Assembly: GCA_007135995.1 (NCBI GenBank) | Contig: SLHU01000338.1 | Coordinates: forward strand, 1-5,006 | DNA length: 5,006 nt | Direction of reading: 5' to 3' | From: Clostridiales bacterium | GTDB lineage: Bacteria > Bacillota > Clostridia > Saccharofermentanales > UBA5734 | In this document: positions 1-5,006 of the stretch, piece after piece | Position numbering within the stretch: the stretch's first letter is position 1 | How the letters are laid out: every line of letters starts with the position of its first letter | Notes under the pieces: generated by a model | What the model was told of the DNA's origin: nothing | Database searches by the model: none | What the model saw: the letters and a program-made list of their open reading frames with translations, nothing else | Position numbers and translations under genes: made by a program

Positions 1-713
1 ATGACGTTTACTGTTCACTGGGCACGACCGCCTGGATTGCGTTTAATTCTGATCGGCCGCTGATTGACCCGCAGCAGCGGGTATTTAATATCATGAGTCT
101 GGACGGTGATACATACGGTGTGTTCGGTACCATGCAGAATGCCGGCAAAGCTGTCTCCTGGGCGGTCAATGCCTTTGCTTTTGAAAACCCGAAAAACCTG
201 GATCAGGCTGCTGCCGGCGTACCTGCCGGCAGTGACGGCATGATTTTTCTGCCTTATCTTGATGGCGAGCGGTCCCCCGTTTTTGATCCTGATGCCAGCG
301 GCGTCTTTTTCGGACTGTCCGGCGCGCATCAGCGCGGCCATTTCGCCCGTTCAGTTCTTGAAGGAACTGCCTATGCGCTGAGAAGCATATTTGATGTTTT
401 CACCTTGCGTACAGACTTGACTGACATGCGTCTGATCGGCGGGGGTGCCCGCTCTGATGTATGGCGGCAGATTCTGGCTGATGTGATGTCGGTCAACCTT
501 TGGACTTTGAGCATTCCCGCAGCTGATGCAACTTCCATTGGCGCGGCGCTGGCTGCCGGGGCCGGCATCGGATTATATGCAGATCTGCCTGCCGCCGCTG
601 CCCTGATCAAGACCGCGCAGCAGACATGTCCGGACAGCAGCTGCAAAGCTGTTTACAACCAGCGCTACGCTGTATATCAGCAGCTTTATCCCAGTTTAAA
701 AGATCTTTTTTAA
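1..713 (+). CDS. xylB: Xylulokinase-like FGGY carbohydrate kinase, C-terminal half (5' end outside window)
   Basis: This is a cytoplasmic sugar kinase that would phosphorylate D-xylulose with ATP to feed the pentose phosphate pathway. The frame is open from position 3 and gives 236 residues before TAA at 711-713, about half of the roughly 490-500 residues usual for the family, so the N-terminal sugar-binding domain lies upstream. Numbering from the first full codon, SLGTTAW (5-11) is the phosphate-binding stretch that opens the second FGGY domain. FLPYLDGERSPVFDP (82-96) followed by FFGLSGAHQRGHFARSVLEG (102-121) is the xylulokinase-type block. LIGGGARSDVWRQILAD (144-160) is the conserved C-terminal nucleotide-binding signature, followed by SIGAALAAG (178-186). 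The family assignment is firm. The substrate is inferred, since other FGGY kinases share these motifs. No xylose isomerase or transporter is visible here, and the next gene converges on this one. Confidence 0.85.
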   Translation, partial: DVYCSLGTTAWIAFNSDRPLIDPQQRVFNIMSLDGDTYGVFGTMQNAGKAVSWAVNAFAFENPKNLDQAAAGVPAGSDGMIFLPYLDGERSPVFDPDASGVFFGLSGAHQRGHFARSVLEGTAYALRSIFDVFTLRTDLTDMRLIGGGARSDVWRQILADVMSVNLWTLSIPAADATSIGAALAAGAGIGLYADLPAAAALIKTAQQTCPDSSCKAVYNQRYAVYQQLYPSLKDLF

Positions 714-715
714 GG

Positions 716-746
716 TTCCCTTCATAAAGGAAGCTCCGGCGCTTTC
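716..746. terminator. Weak hairpins in the convergent gap between kinase and hydrolase genes
   Basis: Two mutually exclusive stems sit just after the kinase stop. One is TTCC-c-TT / AAGGAA (716-722 with 727-732, loop CATA, one bulge). The other is GGAAGC / GCTTTC (729-734 with 741-746, one G-T pair, 6-nt loop). Read on the - strand, the second stem is followed by TTTATG, a poor U-tract, so it could end the hydrolase transcript. Nothing in the 104-bp gap is a textbook intrinsic terminator. The position between converging genes is the main argument for the call. Confidence 0.25.
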
Positions 747-817
747 ACAAAACGAACGACAGTAGATGCTGAAGGTTTTTTGATGTGTCTGCATCTGTAC
801 CTGGTTGATCAACGAAA

Positions 818-1870
818 TCAGACCGCTTTAATCAGTTTCAAGATTGCTTTGTAAACAGCGTTATGACCTCTGCCATTGACCTGATTCGCAGTCCCGGTAA
901 AATAAAGACCGCTGTCCTGGTGATAGAAGGCAAAAGATCCCGTCTGCCCCCAGAATCCCAGGATATTTCTGACAGGCTTGCCAGGTGACATGAACCAGGG
1001 TGTCCAGAGTTTTTCCAGGCCGATGCCAAAATACATCGTTGCCGGACGCGGCATGAAACGCCATTGTTTGAGCGCGTCAAGGTCTTTTGGATCAAAGAAG
1101 CGTCCGTTGAAAAACGCTTTGAGAAAAATCATGCATTCTTCAGCCGTGGAGACAATTCCTCCCTCCGACGTGATGGATGTCATGTACTTTGGCACATTCA
1201 GCACCTGCTTCTGATGGTAAAAAGAAACAGGTTTTTGATCCAGCGGATCACTGTAGGCATAGGTGTTTTTCAGCCCCAGCGGCTCAAACAGGTATGTATG
1301 GAATATATCCGCCATGCTTGTGCCGGTTATAACTTCCAGTATTTTACCGAGCAGCTGGTAATTTGTGTCGGAGTAGTCTGCTTTTCCCTTCTGTCCCGGG
1401 CGAAACTTTGGTGTCATCGTTTTAACAAATCCCAGTGTTTTTTCCAGTGTCCAAAAGCTGTCATGCCCGTCGAGCAGTTCATCCGCACCTGATTTTCCGC
1501 GGCTGTCTTTGCCAAAAAAGTAGTCAGGTATGCCTGATGTATTGCTGATCAGGTGCCTGACCGTAATCTGGCTGGTATAGTCCACACCTTTCAACACATG
1601 CAGCCCATCCAGAAAGCCCTCAGGAAAATAACTGGCAACGGGCGTTTCAAGGTCAAGCTGTTTTTTATTCATCAGCATCAGCACGACAGCGGTTATATAG
1701 AGCTTGGTGACGCTGGCAATAAAATAGTAGTCATCTGCTGTCATCCCGCCTGCGGCGCCGGTGACGGAAATCGTCTTCTTTTCATCTTCAACACGAAAAA
1801 CGGCAGTGAATACATGTTTCTGATCCACCATTTTCTCTGTCATTTGATCCAGTAACTGCTGATTGATCAT
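818..1870 (-). CDS. Serine hydrolase, beta-lactamase / DD-peptidase fold (PF00144 type)
   Basis: This is a predicted serine hydrolase of the class C beta-lactamase, DD-peptidase and EstB-type esterase superfamily; its substrate cannot be told. I chose the ATG at 1870, giving 350 residues, because AGGAGG lies 9 nt upstream. In-frame TTG (1921) and ATG (1888) codons further up have poorer sites, and the TTG one would overlap the tetR gene. S53-V-T-K56 is the SxxK nucleophile motif. HLISNTSGIPDYF (106-118) is the conserved helix after it. Y166-S-D168 within YSDTNYQLLG stands at the YxN position. SEGGIVSTAEE (235-245) is a typical family stretch. The third motif, normally HTG, HSG or KTG, reads GQTGSFAFY (308-316), with Gln in the variable position. 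No signal peptide or membrane segment is seen, so the protein is probably cytoplasmic, which argues against cell-wall peptidase activity. It lies 28 bp after the TetR gene and is probably co-transcribed with it. Low-molecular-weight ester or amide hydrolysis is the likeliest role. Confidence 0.88.
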   Translation of the reverse strand: MINQQLLDQMTEKMVDQKHVFTAVFRVEDEKKTISVTGAAGGMTADDYYFIASVTKLYITAVVLMLMNKKQLDLETPVASYFPEGFLDGLHVLKGVDYTSQITVRHLISNTSGIPDYFFGKDSRGKSGADELLDGHDSFWTLEKTLGFVKTMTPKFRPGQKGKADYSDTNYQLLGKILEVITGTSMADIFHTYLFEPLGLKNTYAYSDPLDQKPVSFYHQKQVLNVPKYMTSITSEGGIVSTAEECMIFLKAFFNGRFFDPKDLDALKQWRFMPRPATMYFGIGLEKLWTPWFMSPGKPVRNILGFWGQTGSFAFYHQDSGLYFTGTANQVNGRGHNAVYKAILKLIKAV

Positions 1871-1898
1871 GTCCTTGTCCCTCCTCATTGTTCCTTCT

Positions 1899-2492
1899 TC
1901 ATCTCTTCTTATCGATCGCAATATCGAAATCTTCTTTTTTTCTAAGCATGCCGTTCAGCACGTCAATACCTGTATCATCCAGTATTTTAATAATGGTCGC
2001 ATCATCCAGAAGACCTTTATATATTTTTTTTCTGGCCAGCAAAGACAGCCCGGCCTGCATCGCCTGCATCTTGAGCAGCAGCAGCCGCAGCGACTCATCC
2101 GAAAACTGAGCCAGCTGCGGATCTTTTTTCATCTGGCTGATGATCCGCTTTTCATTTTCGGACTGACCCTGGTATCCATTCACATTTTTGATGACAATTT
2201 CATCAAACAGCCGCGGATACCGTTTGGCAAACAACACCGACGCAATACCGACATCCAGAAATGGATCACCCGAGTTCTGCTCAGCCAGAATCTGCTTGTT
2301 CACCTCAACGGATTTGCTGATCACCGCTTCCTTCAGCGCGTCCACATCTTTAAAGTTGACGTAAATCGGTGCGATTGAACTTCCCAGATGTTTTGCGATG
2401 TTCCGGATCGTCAGCTTCTCAAATCCTGATTCGCAGGCGATCTCAAATGCCGCGTCAATGATCTGGTCTTTTGTAAATTTTACTTTTGCCAT
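1899..2492 (-). CDS. TetR/AcrR-family transcriptional regulator
   Basis: This is a one-component repressor of 197 residues, a normal length for TetR proteins. The frame is open further upstream, but ATG at 2492 is the right start: AGGAGGG lies 5 nt before it, MAKVKFTKDQIIDAAFEIA is a standard TetR N-terminus, and the promoter and operator would otherwise fall inside the coding region. The DNA-binding domain spans about residues 7-52, with LTIRNIAKHLGSSIAPIYVN (27-46) as the helix-turn-helix and the conserved I-Y of the recognition helix. The SIAPIYVNF variant is shared by a group of Gram-positive TetR proteins. Residues 55-197 are the variable ligand-binding and dimerisation part, so no inducer can be named. 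The gene is first in a unit with the serine hydrolase, and a pair of palindromes overlaps its promoter. Autorepression plus control of the hydrolase is the likely role. Divergent control of the lipoprotein gene is possible but not shown. Confidence 0.92.
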   Translation of the reverse strand: MAKVKFTKDQIIDAAFEIACESGFEKLTIRNIAKHLGSSIAPIYVNFKDVDALKEAVISKSVEVNKQILAEQNSGDPFLDVGIASVLFAKRYPRLFDEIVIKNVNGYQGQSENEKRIISQMKKDPQLAQFSDESLRLLLLKMQAMQAGLSLLARKKIYKGLLDDATIIKILDDTGIDVLNGMLRKKEDFDIAIDKKR

Positions 2493-2513
2493 GTCAGCCC
2501 TCCTGAATAATTG

Positions 2514-2557
2514 CATATCATATGATATATATCTATTGATATGTATCATATGATATG
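2514..2557. promoter_or_regulatory. Nested palindromic operator, probable TetR-protein binding region
   Basis: Two perfect palindromes share the core ATCATATGAT: ATATCATATGATAT (2515-2528) and TATCATATGATA (2544-2555), with centres 28 bp apart. The whole 44-bp block is itself an inverted repeat in which 20 of 22 symmetric pairs match, and it contains a further palindrome GATATATATC (2524-2533). Palindromes of this size just upstream of a tetR gene are typical TetR operators. The distal copy covers the -10 box of the tetR promoter and the proximal copy lies in the early transcribed region (about +11 to +24). Binding of two dimers would block initiation. That the neighbouring TetR protein binds here is inference. 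Confidence 0.75.
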
Positions 2558-2573
2558 TAACTGGCTCTGTCAA
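2545..2573 (-). promoter_or_regulatory. Sigma-A type promoter for the tetR-hydrolase unit
   Basis: On the - strand, TTGACA (2573-2568, perfect consensus) is followed by a 17-bp spacer and TATGAT (2550-2545, five of six). Transcription should start near 2538, giving a leader of about 46 nt before the tetR ATG at 2492. The -10 box lies wholly inside the distal palindrome, so repressor and RNA polymerase would compete directly. Confidence 0.8.
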
Positions 2574-2843
2574 GTATTTATAAGAAATTGTTCTGTTTTT
2601 TCTCATCATTTAACCGAATTAAAATCAGCAGCGTCTTTATGCAAAAACCCCGATCAGAATCCAAAGCCTAAAGAATTTAGACAAAAAATCATGCGCGAGG
2701 TTATGCTGGTCGTGTATAATTCATTTATGTCTGGGAAATTCATAGACTTGATGCGTGCTGCAGCAGGCATGTCTGAACTGGCTGGACATACCGGCGGATC
2801 AGCATCAGCTGCTTTACAGACATTAAACGAGGTGTTCTTTGAA
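2558..2843 (+). other. Upstream/leader region of the lipoprotein gene, with a candidate -10 box
   Basis: Together with the operator block, this makes 351 bp between the start codons of tetR and the lipoprotein gene. The left part (to about 2690) is AT-rich. TATAAT at 2715-2720 is a perfect -10 box for the + strand, but the 16-18 bp spaced positions upstream read TGCGCG-like, not TTGACA, so any promoter here would be weak or activator-dependent, with a leader near 117 nt. The lipoprotein frame stays open across the whole stretch, from an ATG at 2541, but no ribosome binding site supports an earlier start. I see no riboswitch or attenuator that I can name. Confidence 0.35.
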
Positions 2844-4427
2844 ATGAAGATGAAATTGATAATTGCTTTAGCGTTTTTTCTGATCATCCTGACCCCCGGT
2901 TGTAATAATACTTCTACAACCCCGCAGGAGCAAAACGTGACCACTCAAAATGCGATAACGGGTGACGATGTTGATCCAGTCACATTGACCTTTTACTTCC
3001 CGCAGCTGACGGGCGGAGAAAAAGCTGATACAAACCTGGTATTATCCGAAATCGAAGACATGACCGCGGATCTTTTTAATGTCAGCCTTGATTTCAACTG
3101 GCTGCCGCCCGGCACATATGCCGATACAGTTCTGGAAAAGCTTGCCTCCGGCGCGGAGCTGGACGCCGTCTTCTGCGGACTGCCGGGACAAGGGCTGCTT
3201 GATTTCACTGCCATGGCAAGAGAGGGGCTGCTGGCTGACCTTACAGACGCACTGCCTCAATATGCGCCGGGTCTTCTTGCTCAATTTGAGCGTGATGATT
3301 TGAACTGCGGACGGGTTGACGGCGATCTTTTTGTTATCCCTTCACTGTTCCCCATGTCTGACAATATCTATGCGATCGTCAGACAAGACTTTGTTGAAAG
3401 CTATGGGCTTCCGCCCATAAGGACATTTGATGATTACGGTCAGTACCTGGCCGCAATCAAGCTAAATGAAGCCGATATCATGCCCGGGAAAATCGCCGAT
3501 ACGTCCATCGCACTGTTTGCCAGGGCTTCAGGATACGCCGTATTCGACAAGGAGCATTTCCTGGTCTATGGCTGGGCAGATGATACGATGCAGCTGCTGC
3601 CCTGGGAGCAAACCGCAGAGTTCATGAATGTCGTTGGTTATCTTTCTGAATGGGCGAGAAACGATTATCTGGACTTAAATATGCAGGGCATGGGTGATAT
3701 ATGGAATACGATCGATTTGATCATCAGCGGCGACATCAGTTCTTTTCTGTTTGCCGGTGAGTACAGGATTGGTGAAACGATCGGGATAATCGAGTACAGC
3801 TTCAATAATTACCTTGAGAGCAATCAGATACCTGGTGAGATTAAAGCCTACCGCCTTTATCCGGAGCTTCAGGCACAAATGCTGAACCCGGTGGGAAACG
3901 GACTCACGACCGGATCAATCGCCCTGTCCGCAGCGTCTGACAAGATTGACCGTACCCTGATGTTTATGGACTGGATCCAAAGCCGCCAGGAACACTACGA
4001 TCTGTTCATGTACGGGATTGAAGGAAGGCATTATGAGCTTCAAGGAGAGCAGCTGTCTTTTCCGGATGGGGTTACGATCGACCAGAATGACTATATGGCC
4101 TGGGATGGCAGGCAGGCCTTTAAAAACCTGGCTTTTGAACGTTTTGTAGCCGTCCTGCCATCAGATACAAGAGATGATTATTCGCAAAATATCCGCGGCA
4201 ATGCGGTTCTGGCGCCTCATGAGGGATTTTATGCTGATGATGCCAATATATCTGACCTTTTAGAGCAAAGAAGGCAGATTATTCTTACCGACATTGAGCT
4301 TCCCTTACTCACCGGAACATTTGACGCAAATAATATTGATATTGTGTTCGAAAAACTAAGAAATACAGGAACAGACGACATCATCACGGATCTTCAGGAT
4401 CAAATAGCATCTTATCCTTTCCCGTAG
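2844..4427 (+). CDS. Extracellular solute-binding lipoprotein (ABC sugar importer type, resembling the LplA/DUF3502 group)
   Basis: This is a membrane-anchored binding protein, probably for an oligosaccharide, that would deliver its ligand to ABC permeases. I chose ATG 2844 (527 residues) because GAGGTG lies 9 nt upstream and the protein then starts with a lipoprotein signal peptide: MKMK, a hydrophobic core (5-16), then LTPGC with Cys20 as the lipid-anchored residue. Pro at -2 and Thr at -3 make the lipobox slightly unusual. A low-complexity Asn/Thr/Gln linker follows, and the binding domain begins near VTLTFYFPQ (46-54). LEKLASGAELDAVF (97-110) is the usual early segment of these proteins, and MYGIEGRHYEL (389-399) resembles the MYGIEG-type motif of large 500-residue sugar-binding lipoproteins. 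Length fits that group. No permease or ATPase gene follows; the next gene is an unrelated membrane protein, so the protein is an orphan here. The ligand is unknown. The role is confident, the subfamily less so. Confidence 0.87.
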   Translation: MKMKLIIALAFFLIILTPGCNNTSTTPQEQNVTTQNAITGDDVDPVTLTFYFPQLTGGEKADTNLVLSEIEDMTADLFNVSLDFNWLPPGTYADTVLEKLASGAELDAVFCGLPGQGLLDFTAMAREGLLADLTDALPQYAPGLLAQFERDDLNCGRVDGDLFVIPSLFPMSDNIYAIVRQDFVESYGLPPIRTFDDYGQYLAAIKLNEADIMPGKIADTSIALFARASGYAVFDKEHFLVYGWADDTMQLLPWEQTAEFMNVVGYLSEWARNDYLDLNMQGMGDIWNTIDLIISGDISSFLFAGEYRIGETIGIIEYSFNNYLESNQIPGEIKAYRLYPELQAQMLNPVGNGLTTGSIALSAASDKIDRTLMFMDWIQSRQEHYDLFMYGIEGRHYELQGEQLSFPDGVTIDQNDYMAWDGRQAFKNLAFERFVAVLPSDTRDDYSQNIRGNAVLAPHEGFYADDANISDLLEQRRQIILTDIELPLLTGTFDANNIDIVFEKLRNTGTDDIITDLQDQIASYPFP

Positions 4428-4444
4428 GTGCCTCCATGCCTGAT

Positions 4445-4495
4445 GCGCTGTTTCAGCATATTACCGCGATCAGTTCCAAAACTTTCTGAAAGCGC
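4445..4495. repeat. Bulged inverted repeat between the lipoprotein and membrane-protein genes
   Basis: GCGCT-gt-TTCAG (4445-4456) pairs with CTGAA-AGCGC (4486-4495): ten base pairs with a 2-nt bulge and a 29-nt loop. It starts 17 bp after the lipoprotein stop. No T-run follows, so it is not a normal intrinsic terminator. The right arm lies in the spacer of the candidate promoter for the next gene, so it could instead be a regulatory site, or chance. Confidence 0.35.
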
Positions 4496-4502
4496 GTATA
4501 AT
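4474..4502 (+). promoter_or_regulatory. Candidate promoter for the small membrane-protein gene
   Basis: TATAAT (4497-4502) is a perfect -10 box. TTCCAA (4474-4479), 17 bp upstream, matches TTGACA at only some positions. Transcription would begin near 4509, about 50 nt before the ATG at 4560. TGAAAGCGCGTATA (4487-4500) resembles a CcpA cre box (TGWAANCGNTNWCA) with two mismatches and overlaps the -10, so catabolite repression is possible. The early leader can form AAGATGA/TCATCTT (4504-4510 with 4521-4527). Confidence 0.45.
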
Positions 4503-4559
4503 GAAGATGAGCTTGTTGGATCATCTTTTATCGTCCCACATCAGAAAGAAGTGATTTGA

Positions 4560-4880
4560 ATGGAGCATTCTCAGCCTGATAAAGTGGCAACCGACAAATT
4601 CCCCATGATCGCGCTGGCAGCAGGAATCATCAGTTTGATGTTTCTGATCGCAGCGGTCATGCTGGGCATCATGGTCGAAGATATCGGGATTGTCAGTTTC
4701 TTTAGTCCTGTCCTTCTTGCCGCCGTAACAGCCATTATCTGTGGGGCTGTTGCGCGCAAACGCGTTCCGGGCAGCCGCATGGGATTATCCGGCATGATAC
4801 TGGGCATTATTGTACTAGGACTCATTTTCATCGCCAGAGTAGCTGTTTTTCTATTCTTCCTACCCTGGCTCGGAGCCTAG
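4560..4880 (+). CDS. Small multi-pass membrane protein, DUF4190-like
   Basis: This predicted integral membrane protein has 106 residues and unknown function. A short polar N-terminus (MEHSQPDKVATDKF, 1-14) precedes hydrophobic segments at about 15-38, 43-64 and 74-102. Between the second and third lies a basic loop, ARKRVPGSR (65-73). The pattern AIICGAVARKRVPGSRMGLS followed by GMILGIIVLG resembles DUF4190 proteins, where a Gly-rich helix, a basic loop and a second Gly-rich helix are typical; this is recognition by pattern, not a search result. The ribosome site is weak (AGAAAGAAGTG upstream of ATG 4560). The last four codons, WLGA, and the TAG stop come from the first unit of the tandem repeat array, so the native 3' end has probably been replaced or extended by the repeat. 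The gene likely has its own promoter at 4474-4502. There is no functional link to the lipoprotein beyond adjacency. Confidence 0.75.
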   Translation: MEHSQPDKVATDKFPMIALAAGIISLMFLIAAVMLGIMVEDIGIVSFFSPVLLAAVTAIICGAVARKRVPGSRMGLSGMILGIIVLGLIFIARVAVFLFFLPWLGA

Positions 4881-4886
4881 GGTTTT
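4862..4886 (+). terminator. Intrinsic-terminator-like hairpin formed by the first repeat unit
   Basis: ACCCT-GGCT (4862-4870) pairs with AGCC-t-AGGGT (4874-4883) around a 3-nt CGG loop: nine base pairs, seven of them G-C, with one bulged T, ending in a run of four T (4883-4886). This is a short but GC-rich terminator form. It overlaps the stop codon (4878-4880) of the membrane protein gene, and translating ribosomes would interfere with folding, so this copy may be less effective than the downstream copies. Confidence 0.5.
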
Positions 4887-5006
4887 CCTGGCTCGGAGCC
4901 CAGGGTTTCCCTGGCTCGGAGCCTAGGGTTTTCCTGGCTTGGGGCCCAGGGTTTCCCTGGCTCGGAGCCTAAAGGTTTTCCTGGCTTGGAGCCCAGGGTT
5001 TCCCTG
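4863..5006. repeat. Tandem array of 23-bp hairpin-forming units alternating between two subtypes; continues past window end
   Basis: Six complete units and the start of a seventh lie head to tail: 4864-4886, 4887-4909, 4910-4932, 4933-4955, 4956-4979 (24 bp) and 4980-5002. Each reads CCTGGCT, a 3-nt loop (CGG or TGG), AGCC, one variable base or more, AGG, then a linker. Odd units carry CCTAGG and end in TTTT; even units carry CCCAGG and end in TTTC, so the true period is a 46-bp dimer. The CCTGGCT and AGCC-y-AGG arms are complementary both within a unit and to the arm of the next unit, so the array can fold in two alternative registers. There are no unique spacers, so it is not a CRISPR array. 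The array's full length and right border are outside the window. Confidence 0.93.

Noticed and set aside
762..796. AGATGC ... GCATCT inverted repeat in the convergent gap
   Set aside because: Six pairs with a 21-nt or longer loop and no T-run; likely chance.
1064..1855. Several + strand open frames across the hydrolase gene
   Set aside because: They lie antisense to a gene with clear catalytic motifs and encode nothing recognisable.
1871..1921. Longer hydrolase start at TTG 1921 or ATG 1888
   Set aside because: The extra residues are polar and unlike the family, and the added codons include the AGGAGG that serves the ATG at 1870.
2493..2609. Longer TetR start, adding 39 residues
   Set aside because: It would place the promoter and operator inside the gene; ATG 2492 has an ideal AGGAGGG and a standard TetR N-terminus.
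2750..2816. Possible structured leader from TGATGC/GCATCA and GCAGC/GCTGC arms
   Set aside because: The arms are not nested and match no riboswitch class I can recognise.
2654..2944. 96-residue open frame on the - strand upstream of and into the lipoprotein gene
   Set aside because: It overlaps the lipoprotein signal peptide antisense, has no recognisable domain and no good ribosome site.
4504..4530. AAGATGA/TCATCTT hairpin as a terminator of the lipoprotein gene
   Set aside because: The stem is AT-rich, the loop is 10 nt, the T-run is broken, and it lies downstream of a better candidate promoter for the next gene.
4863..5006. Tandem repeats as a possible CRISPR array
   Set aside because: Units abut with no unique spacers, and the 23-bp period is filled entirely by repeat sequence.

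Overview
The window looks like mid-GC chromosome from a Gram-positive, Bacillota-type bacterium. This is inferred from strong AGGAGG-type ribosome binding sites, a consensus sigma-A promoter, a sugar-binding lipoprotein of the kind common in Clostridia and Bacilli, and a xylulokinase. No rRNA, tRNA, CRISPR array, transposase or phage gene was seen.

Layout, left to right. (1) Positions 1-713, + strand: the C-terminal half of an FGGY sugar kinase, most like xylulokinase, cut by the window edge. (2) Positions 714-817: a short convergent gap with weak hairpins. (3) Positions 818-2492, - strand: a two-gene unit, a TetR-type repressor (2492-1899) followed after 28 bp by a serine hydrolase of the beta-lactamase/DD-peptidase fold (1870-818). 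A consensus promoter (TTGACA, 17 bp, TATGAT) drives the pair. Its -10 box lies inside one of two ATCATATGAT palindromes that are nested in a 44-bp near-perfect dyad (2514-2557), as expected for autorepression. (4) Positions 2493-2843: the intergenic region, holding that operator and a long leader for the next gene. (5) Positions 2844-4427, + strand: an extracellular solute-binding lipoprotein with no permease genes beside it. (6) Positions 4428-4559: a gap with a bulged inverted repeat and a candidate promoter. (7) Positions 4560-4880, + strand: a small membrane protein resembling DUF4190. (8) Positions 4863-5006: a tandem array of 23-bp GC-rich units, alternating between two subtypes and running off the window. 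Every unit can fold into a hairpin followed by TTTT or TTTC. The first unit supplies the last codons, the stop codon and a terminator-like hairpin of the membrane protein gene.

The kinase and the binding protein fit carbohydrate uptake and use, but they are not visibly one operon. The repressor and hydrolase form a self-regulated unit whose inducer and substrate cannot be read from the sequence. The best candidates for something undescribed are the alternating hairpin repeat array, including its effect on the neighbouring gene's 3' end, and the nested dyad operator.
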